The notes beneath the pieces are model-generated. The model saw nothing but the letters and a program-made list of their open reading frames with translations, ran no database searches and was not told the DNA's origin. Made by a program: the position numbers and the translations under genes. Of a DNA stretch of 10,790 nucleotides, positions 6,949 through 10,790 are shown piece after piece. Source of the stretch: CALLVY01 sp937899855 (GTDB lineage Bacteria; Bacteroidota; Bacteroidia; Chitinophagales; Saprospiraceae). The DNA is taken from contig JBCBQC010000150.1 in NCBI GenBank assembly GCA_039820405.1, forward strand, positions 1 to 10,790, given 5' to 3'. Positions within the stretch are counted from its first letter, which is position 1; every line of letters starts with the position of its first letter.

Positions 6949-9390
6949 TCAGTTGATTTCCCAGATAATATTTTTGTTTTCTTCCAAATCCAGGTGTACC
7001 CGTTGGCCCGCTTGGACCGCCCCCATAATCAGTTTATCGGCCATGGGAGGGGTGAGAAAAGTCTTGATGGCATTTTTCAAGGGGCGGGCTCCGTAGAGGG
7101 GTGAAAAACCAATTTCCAATAAATGATCCATCACTTTTTCGCTCACACTAAATTCGATTTGGTGCTGGTGGCGGAGCAGTTGGACGAACTTGCGCAAGTG
7201 AATTTGGAGGATCATCCGGGCCACCTTCTCATCGATCGGAGCGAAGGGTAAAATCTGCGAATCCACCCGACCGAGAAACTCATCCTTGAAATGCCGCGAG
7301 GCGCGCAGGATCTCCTTGAGTTGCTCCGGGCTGGGGTGTTCGCCTTTTTGAAAAAGATCGACAATCTGATGGGCACCAGCATTGGAAGTAAAGATGATAA
7401 TGGCATTGGAAAAGTCGGCGAGTTTGCCCTGTTTGTCCTGCAAACGCCCGTCGGTGAGCATTTGCAAAAAGATGCCGTAAATGTCCGAATGGGCCTTTTC
7501 AATTTCGTCAAACAAGACCACCGAATAGGGCTTCTTTCTGACGTTATTGACCAAGATTCCCCCCTCATCGTAGCCCGCATATCCCGGAGGAGCTCCCAGC
7601 AAGGTAGCCACCGAATGGGACTCCTGAAACTCGGACATGTCAAAGCGCAGCATGGCATCTTCATCGTCGAACAAGAGCTCGGCGATGGCCTTGGCCAGCT
7701 CGGTTTTTCCCGTACCCGTGGGGCCGGTAAAGAAGAAAATGGCACCGGGATCCTTGGGTTCCTTGAGGTTGGTTCGAAACGTTTTGAGCCCCCGGGCGAC
7801 GGCTTCCACCACGTGATCCTGCCCCACTACCCGACGGCGCAACAGCTCGGCCGCCCGCTGCAACTTTTCCTGCTCTTTGGATCGCAAACGTCCCATCGGG
7901 ATCCCCGCCTTATAAGCCGTGATCGCCTCGATGTCCGCAGCCGCGACGGTGGTCAGGGGCTCCGTCGTCCAAGCGCGAAACTTATCCAGGGTGGCTTGTA
8001 AATTTTCGGGCAATTCGTCCGCCTCCTCCAGTCGCCCCAACAACAACTCACTCATCTCGTTGCGCAAGCGGGTGTGGTAATGCTGTGGGTCGGCCTCCGA
8101 GTCCGCCGCCAGGTCGCTTTCGATACGGGCCAGGGTCTGCTGCGAGGTGGCATTCATCTGTACGGCGCAGGACAGGGTAAAATCCAACAACTCGATGGCC
8201 GATGCGGGGAGTTGTTTGTCGGTAATGTATTTTTTGGCGAGTCGAACGGCGGTACTCAGCGCCTCCGGTTCCACGCGCAAACCGTGAAAGCTCTCGTATT
8301 TGGGAAGTAAGCCGCGTAGCATTTGTCCCGCCAGGAGTTCCGTAGGTTCCAGGATCCGCAGTTGGGAAAACCGACGGTTGAAGGCCGAGTCTTTTTCCAA
8401 ATATTTTTGATATTCCTGCTGGGTCGTCGCGCCGATCAGGGTAATCTCACCCCGCGCCAATTCGGGTTTGAGCAGGTTGACTACGCCCGATCCTACCGGT
8501 CCCCTTTCGTCCAGTAAGATATGGATCTCATCCACAAACAAGATGGCCGTCCCCGCCTTTTCTTTGACGGCTTTGAGGATCGACTTCATCCGCTCCTCCA
8601 CCTCTCCCTTGAAGGCACCGGCCACCAATTGTCCACTCACGTCCAGGGAATAGATGACGGCCTCGCGCAGCCGTTCGGGCACCTGTGCGGCCAGGATTTG
8701 GTGCACCAGCCCCCCGACAATGGCGGTTTTACCAACGCCGGGTTCTCCTACGATCAGTACGTTGGGCGAAATGCGTTTGCCGAGGATTTCCACCATCTGT
8801 TTGAGTTCCCGATCGCGACCGAGTACGGGATCGATCTTTTCATCACGGGCCAGTTCGTTGAGGTTTTCGCAGTATTTCTGGAGGATCGTTTCACCGGAAG
8901 CGGTCGGGCCGGGTTTGGCAGAGGGGGAAGCAGCGGCCTGGTCCGGGAAGAGTTGAGCGGCGTATTGCTGGCGCCACTCGATGATTTCGTAGAGGGCCAG
9001 TGGGAAGCGGCGCAGTTGGGCCTCTTCAAAACCCACGTTGGGGGTCAGCAGGGCTTCCAACAAATCGAGTGGTCCGACTTCGGAACGTCCGTAGCGGATA
9101 CCGAGTTTCTGGGTTTCTTGCCAAACCTTTTGGGAAGCCTCGTCGGCGGGGGGCAGGGAGACGTAGCGTGTATCCTTGGGCAATTGCTGGATCTTATTCA
9201 TCGCCCACTTGCGGAGAGCCTGGGGCTCGGATTCCAATTGGCGGAGCATGGGATGGAGGCCGATGTCCTCATCCAGTACGGCGTACAGGAGTTGGGCGGG
9301 GGCGTACTGAGCTTGGGCGTATTCTACGGCCAACTGTTGGGCCAGGCGCACCACTTTTTGGCTGGTGTCAGTGAGGATGGGGTTCGTCAT
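6949..9390 (-). CDS. clpV: T6SS sheath-recycling AAA+ ATPase ClpV (TssH)
   Basis: An 813-residue ClpB/ClpV-type unfoldase that strips contracted TssB-TssC sheath for reuse. Residues about 7-140 form a double Clp N domain (SQKVVRLAQQLAVEYAQAQY, then SQKVWQETQKLGIRYGRSEV). First AAA module: Walker A GEPGVGKT (215-222), Walker B ILFVDEIH (DE at 287-288). A short middle region (about 400-520) is smaller than the M domain of chaperone ClpB. Second AAA module: Walker A GPTGTGKT (556-563), Walker B VVLFDEIE (DE at 628-629), and sensor-2 GARPL (767-771). All key residues are intact. The ATG at 9390 gives the normal N-terminus; an upstream in-frame TTG (9432) would add 14 unlikely residues. Context next to tssB/C/hcp/vgrG argues for ClpV rather than housekeeping ClpB. 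It is separated from the structural genes by 367 bases, suggesting its own transcript. Confidence 0.92.
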   Translation of the reverse strand: MTNPILTDTSQKVVRLAQQLAVEYAQAQYAPAQLLYAVLDEDIGLHPMLRQLESEPQALRKWAMNKIQQLPKDTRYVSLPPADEASQKVWQETQKLGIRYGRSEVGPLDLLEALLTPNVGFEEAQLRRFPLALYEIIEWRQQYAAQLFPDQAAASPSAKPGPTASGETILQKYCENLNELARDEKIDPVLGRDRELKQMVEILGKRISPNVLIVGEPGVGKTAIVGGLVHQILAAQVPERLREAVIYSLDVSGQLVAGAFKGEVEERMKSILKAVKEKAGTAILFVDEIHILLDERGPVGSGVVNLLKPELARGEITLIGATTQQEYQKYLEKDSAFNRRFSQLRILEPTELLAGQMLRGLLPKYESFHGLRVEPEALSTAVRLAKKYITDKQLPASAIELLDFTLSCAVQMNATSQQTLARIESDLAADSEADPQHYHTRLRNEMSELLLGRLEEADELPENLQATLDKFRAWTTEPLTTVAAADIEAITAYKAGIPMGRLRSKEQEKLQRAAELLRRRVVGQDHVVEAVARGLKTFRTNLKEPKDPGAIFFFTGPTGTGKTELAKAIAELLFDDEDAMLRFDMSEFQESHSVATLLGAPPGYAGYDEGGILVNNVRKKPYSVVLFDEIEKAHSDIYGIFLQMLTDGRLQDKQGKLADFSNAIIIFTSNAGAHQIVDLFQKGEHPSPEQLKEILRASRHFKDEFLGRVDSQILPFAPIDEKVARMILQIHLRKFVQLLRHQHQIEFSVSEKVMDHLLEIGFSPLYGARPLKNAIKTFLTPPMADKLIMGAVQAGQRVHLDLEENKNIIWEIN

Positions 9391-9492
9391 AAACAATAGA
9401 TTGTAACGATTCGGAAAACGAATACAGGGCAAGACAGTAATGGTAGGCTAATTCCTCGAAGGCTTAAATGTATCAACTAAATCAGTCATATC

Positions 9493-9509
9493 AAAATTTG
9501 CTTCGCAAA
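9493..9509 (-). terminator. Weak candidate terminator after the tRNA array
   Basis: On the minus strand, TTTGC-GAA-GCAAA forms a 5-bp stem followed by TTTT, about 30 bases past the last tRNA. The stem is short and A/T-rich, so this is a tentative end of the tRNA transcript. Confidence 0.25.
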
Positions 9510-9538
9510 AATTCCGCCGTGGTGGGTGGAGATAGAAG

Positions 9539-9624
9539 TGGCAGAGAGTAAAGGAATCGAACCCTCATCCCGGGGGATGGCACAGTTTTCAAGACTGCTT
9601 AAGCACCAATGCTTGCTACTCTCT
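9539..9624 (-). tRNA. tRNA-Ser(UGA)
   Basis: Acceptor AGAGAGT pairs with ACTCTCT over 7 bp; discriminator G and an encoded CCA follow. The anticodon loop CTTGAAA gives UGA. A long variable arm (CATCCC.. paired with GGGATG) is the class II hallmark of serine. The T arm has two wobble pairs around TTCGATT. Last gene of the array. Confidence 0.9.
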
Positions 9625-9647
9625 GATTGGGTGGGAAAATAAATGGG

Positions 9648-9734
9648 CGGAAGGCATTGTACTCGAAACAAACCCCGATGAATCGGAGCACCAGGTTTAG
9701 CAGACCGGTCCAGCCCCCGGCTGGTTTACCTTCC
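9648..9734 (-). tRNA. tRNA-Ser(GCU)
   Basis: Acceptor GGAAGGT/GCCTTCC (one wobble), discriminator G; the next bases are CCC, so CCA is not encoded. D stem CCAGC/GCTGG. The anticodon loop CTGCTAA gives GCU, in a stem with one C-T mismatch. The variable arm CCGAT/ATCGG is long, as in serine tRNAs. T loop TTCGAGT. Slightly degenerate but recognisable. Confidence 0.82.
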
Positions 9735-9773
9735 AATGTGAGGAGTGACCCCCAGAACACTCGGCTTTTTTAG

Positions 9774-9847
9774 TGGCACAAGCGCTAGGAATCGAACCCA
9801 GTCGGCGGAGGTTTTGGAGACCTCCCGGCTGCCTTAGCCTCGCTTGT
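9774..9847 (-). tRNA. tRNA-Trp(CCA)
   Basis: Acceptor ACAAGCG/CGCTTGT, discriminator G and encoded CCA. D stem GGCT/AGCC, anticodon stem GAGGT/ACCTC with loop CTCCAAA giving CCA, T stem CTGGG/CCTAG with TTCGATT loop. All four arms are sound. Confidence 0.92.
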
Positions 9848-9864
9848 AGTAATCGTCAAACCAG

Positions 9865-9938
9865 TGCTCCCCTTCGGATTCGAACCGAAACTCGATCGGG
9901 CTTAAACCGATTGCCTCTACCGATTGGGCTAGAGGAGC
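9865..9938 (-). tRNA. tRNA-Leu(UAA)-like with short variable loop
   Basis: Acceptor GCTCCTC/GGGGAGC, discriminator A, CCA not encoded. D-arm stem GCC/GGC with a Leu-like large loop containing GG. Anticodon stem ATCGG/CCGAT with loop TTTAAGC, anticodon UAA. The variable loop is only CGAGT (5 bases), whereas bacterial leucine tRNAs normally carry a long variable arm. T stem TTCGG/CCGAA is perfect. Confidence 0.85.
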
Positions 9939-9942
9939 GCGG

Positions 9943-10014
9943 TGGTAACGTGGGAATCGAACCCTACTCTCCAGGGCTTCAACCTGGCGCTTTCTCCTTG
10001 TAAGCTACGTTACC
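9943..10014 (-). tRNA. tRNA-Phe(GAA)
   Basis: Acceptor GGTAACG/CGTTACC, discriminator A, followed by CCG rather than CCA. D stem GCTT/AAGC, anticodon stem CCAGG/CCTGG with loop TTGAAGC giving GAA. The T stem is short: GGG/CCC plus one possible pair around TTCGATT, one base fewer than normal on the 3' side. Confidence 0.85.
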
Positions 10015-10045
10015 AAATAATTGGGATGACTAGCCATTCCCACAG

Positions 10046-10119
10046 TACCCGTCGAGGGATTCGAACCCCCATCACCCGGATCCTAAATCCGGTGCCTCTG
10101 CCAGTTGGGCTAGACGGGC
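10046..10119 (-). tRNA. tRNA-Leu(UAG)-like with short variable loop
   Basis: Acceptor GCCCGTC/GACGGGT (G1-U72 wobble), discriminator A, CCA not encoded. D stem GCC/GGC with the same large loop plan as the UAA gene. Anticodon stem CCGGA/TCCGG, loop TTTAGGA, anticodon UAG. Variable loop GTGAT, 5 bases, not the long arm expected for leucine. T stem GGGGG/CCCTC. Confidence 0.85.
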
Positions 10120-10128
10120 AATTGTAAG

Positions 10129-10202
10129 TGCTCCGCAAGAGATTCGAACTCTCATCACGCCGGTTAAAAGCCGGCTGCTTTGGCCAGTTAAGCTAACGGA
10201 GC
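10129..10202 (-). tRNA. tRNA-Lys(UUU)
   Basis: Acceptor GCTCCGT/GCGGAGC, discriminator A, CCA not encoded. D stem GCTT/AAGC, anticodon stem GCCGG/CCGGC with loop CTTTTAA giving UUU, variable loop GTGAT, T stem GAGAG/CTCTT. All arms form. Confidence 0.9.
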
Positions 10203-10213
10203 TGATCAAAAAT

Positions 10214-10290
10214 TGGTGGAGACTTAGGGAATCAAACCCTACACACGCTCCTTGCAAAGGAGTGTCGCCAGTCTTGGAACATGAGCCCCC
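10214..10290 (-). tRNA. tRNA-Ala(UGC), atypical D and T arms
   Basis: Acceptor GGGGGCT/AGTCTCC includes a G3-U70 wobble, the main alanine identity element; discriminator A and encoded CCA. Anticodon loop TTTGCAA gives UGC in a 4-bp stem (CTCC/GGAG). T stem TAGGG/CCCTA is perfect, but the T loop is TTTGATT instead of TTCGANT. The D arm is weak and its limits are unclear. Confidence 0.78.
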
Positions 10291-10337
10291 AATAATAAAA
10301 GCCATCTGGTCTTTGCCAAATCCTCACCTCATAACTG

Positions 10338-10417
10338 TGGTCGGAGCGATGGGATTCGAACCCACATTTGCAACCCTTACCTTACTCTCGCATATCAGAC
10401 GAGGTGGTTACGCTCCA
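10338..10417 (-). tRNA. tRNA-Ile(GAU)-like, no normal D arm
   Basis: Acceptor TGGAGCG/CGCTCCG (U1-G72 wobble), discriminator A, encoded CCA; T stem GTGGG/CCCAT with TTCGAAT. The only good anticodon hairpin is CTCGT-CTGATAT-GCGAG (anticodon GAU). It starts 7 bases after the acceptor, leaving no room for a D arm, and is followed by about 21 bases before the T arm. Either a truly odd tRNA or a decayed copy. Confidence 0.6.
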
Positions 10418-10429
10418 AGGTAAAACTCG

Positions 10430-10501
10430 CTCCGGTGTAGAGAATCGAACTCCATTCTCATGATTACAAGTCAAGTGCATCGCCAGCAATGCTTCACCGG
10501 A
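10430..10501 (-). tRNA. tRNA-Thr(UGU)
   Basis: Acceptor TCCGGTG/CACCGGA, 7 clean pairs, next base G, no encoded CCA. D stem GCAT/ATGC with GG in the loop. Anticodon loop CTTGTAA gives UGU; its stem CTTGA/TCATG has one T-T mismatch. Variable loop AGAA(T), T stem TGGAG/CTCTA with TTCGATT. Confidence 0.86.
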
Positions 10502-10507
10502 ATAAAA

Positions 10508-10584
10508 TGGCTGACGCGGAGGGATTCGAACCCCCTGTCCTTGGGTTAACAACCCAGCGCTTATGCCACTTAAGCTTCACGTCA
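10508..10584 (-). tRNA. tRNA-Asn(GUU)
   Basis: Acceptor TGACGTG/CGCGTCA (one wobble), discriminator G, encoded CCA. D stem GCTT/AAGC, anticodon loop TTGTTAA giving GUU in a stem with an outer C-A mismatch, variable loop GGACA, T stem GGGGG/CCCTC with TTCGAAT. Confidence 0.9.
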
Positions 10585-10587
10585 AAA

Positions 10588-10665
10588 TGGTGGAGCGTTG
10601 AGGATTCGAACCGCATTCTCCAGCTTGGAAGGCTGGCCATCATCCCTAAATGCTTTACCCGCTCG
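10588..10665 (-). tRNA. tRNA-Gly(UCC)-like, degenerate acceptor
   Basis: Anticodon stem CCAGC/GCTGG is perfect with loop CTTCCAA, anticodon UCC. The 3' end CGCTCC-A-CCA encodes CCA. The acceptor pairs only at positions 2-6 (GAGCG/CGCTC), with C1-C72 and G7-A66 clashes. The T stem TGCGG/CCTCA has one C-T mismatch, and the D arm is weak. First gene of the array; may be decayed. Confidence 0.7.
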
Positions 10666-10679
10666 GTGGGTCCTGACAC

Positions 10680-10711
10680 AAAAAAAGCCTCCCGCTGGAG
10701 CGGAAGGCTTT
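10680..10711 (-). terminator. Strong intrinsic terminator just upstream of the tRNA array
   Basis: On the minus strand, AAGCCTTCCGC and GCGGGAGGCTT pair over 11 bp (one G-U) around a TCCA loop, followed by seven T residues (10686-10680). It ends a transcript entering from beyond the right edge. The first tRNA starts only about 15 bases later, too close for a separate promoter downstream of the hairpin. Confidence 0.85.
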
Positions 10712-10790
10712 CAGACGATCGTAGCCGTCCGTTCCATTCCGCTAGGTGTCAGAATCGGTCTTGCTAATGCTGGAGAGGAAGAGTAAAAAG

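Noticed and set aside
8521..9399. Plus-strand open frame (292 codons) opposite clpV
   Set aside because: Antisense to the conserved ClpV N domain and first AAA module; no motif of its own.
9541..10665. CRISPR-like repeats suggested by the recurring GATTCGAAC motif
   Set aside because: The recurring motif is the reverse complement of the tRNA T arm, and the spacing follows tRNA units with different acceptor and anticodon stems.
10711..10790. Open minus-strand frame of about 25 codons entering from the right edge and stopping at the terminator
   Set aside because: It could be the tail of a gene ended by the terminator, but 25 codons without a recognisable motif are not enough to call it.

Overview
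The window looks like the chromosome (or a large accessory element) of a Bacteroidota bacterium with a moderately GC-rich genome (about mid-50s % GC by eye). The main evidence is the protein-coding part. It is a run of type VI secretion genes whose proteins resemble the Bacteroidota-specific subtype T6SSiii. No Bacteroidetes-type -7 box (TAnnTTTG) was found by eye in the main gaps, so promoters are not assigned.

Layout. All genes lie on the minus strand, so the window is read right to left. At the far right (about 10680-10711) is a strong intrinsic terminator. It is followed at once by a dense array of twelve tRNAs or tRNA-like genes (10665 down to 9539), in transcription order Gly(UCC), Asn(GUU), Thr(UGU), Ile(GAU)-like, Ala(UGC), Lys(UUU), Leu(UAG), Phe(GAA), Leu(UAA), Trp(CCA), Ser(GCU), Ser(UGA). 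Several are structurally unusual: two leucine tRNAs with short variable loops, an isoleucine-like gene with no room for a D arm, and a glycine-like gene with a C1-C72 clash. After a 150-base gap comes a ClpV/TssH AAA+ unfoldase (9390-6949). A 367-base gene-free gap follows, and then a compact gene series: a small single-span coiled-coil membrane protein (TssO candidate), sheath proteins TssB and TssC, tube protein TssD/Hcp, spike TssI/VgrG, baseplate protein TssE, and a PAAR-tipped class 3 lipase that runs off the left edge.

How the parts work together. TssB and TssC form the contractile sheath around a tube of Hcp. VgrG capped by the PAAR domain forms the puncturing tip. TssE anchors the sheath to the baseplate. 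ClpV disassembles the contracted sheath, and the small membrane protein probably belongs to the envelope complex. The last gene joins a PAAR tip to a lipase with a readable Ser-Asp-His triad, so it is most simply a tip-delivered lipid-cleaving effector. Its immunity gene, if there is one, would lie beyond base 1. Other T6SSiii parts (TssF, G, K, N, P, Q, R) are not in the window.

Most notable points are the PAAR-lipase effector, the inverted repeats packed into the hcp-vgrG spacer, and the non-canonical tRNA array beside the secretion locus.
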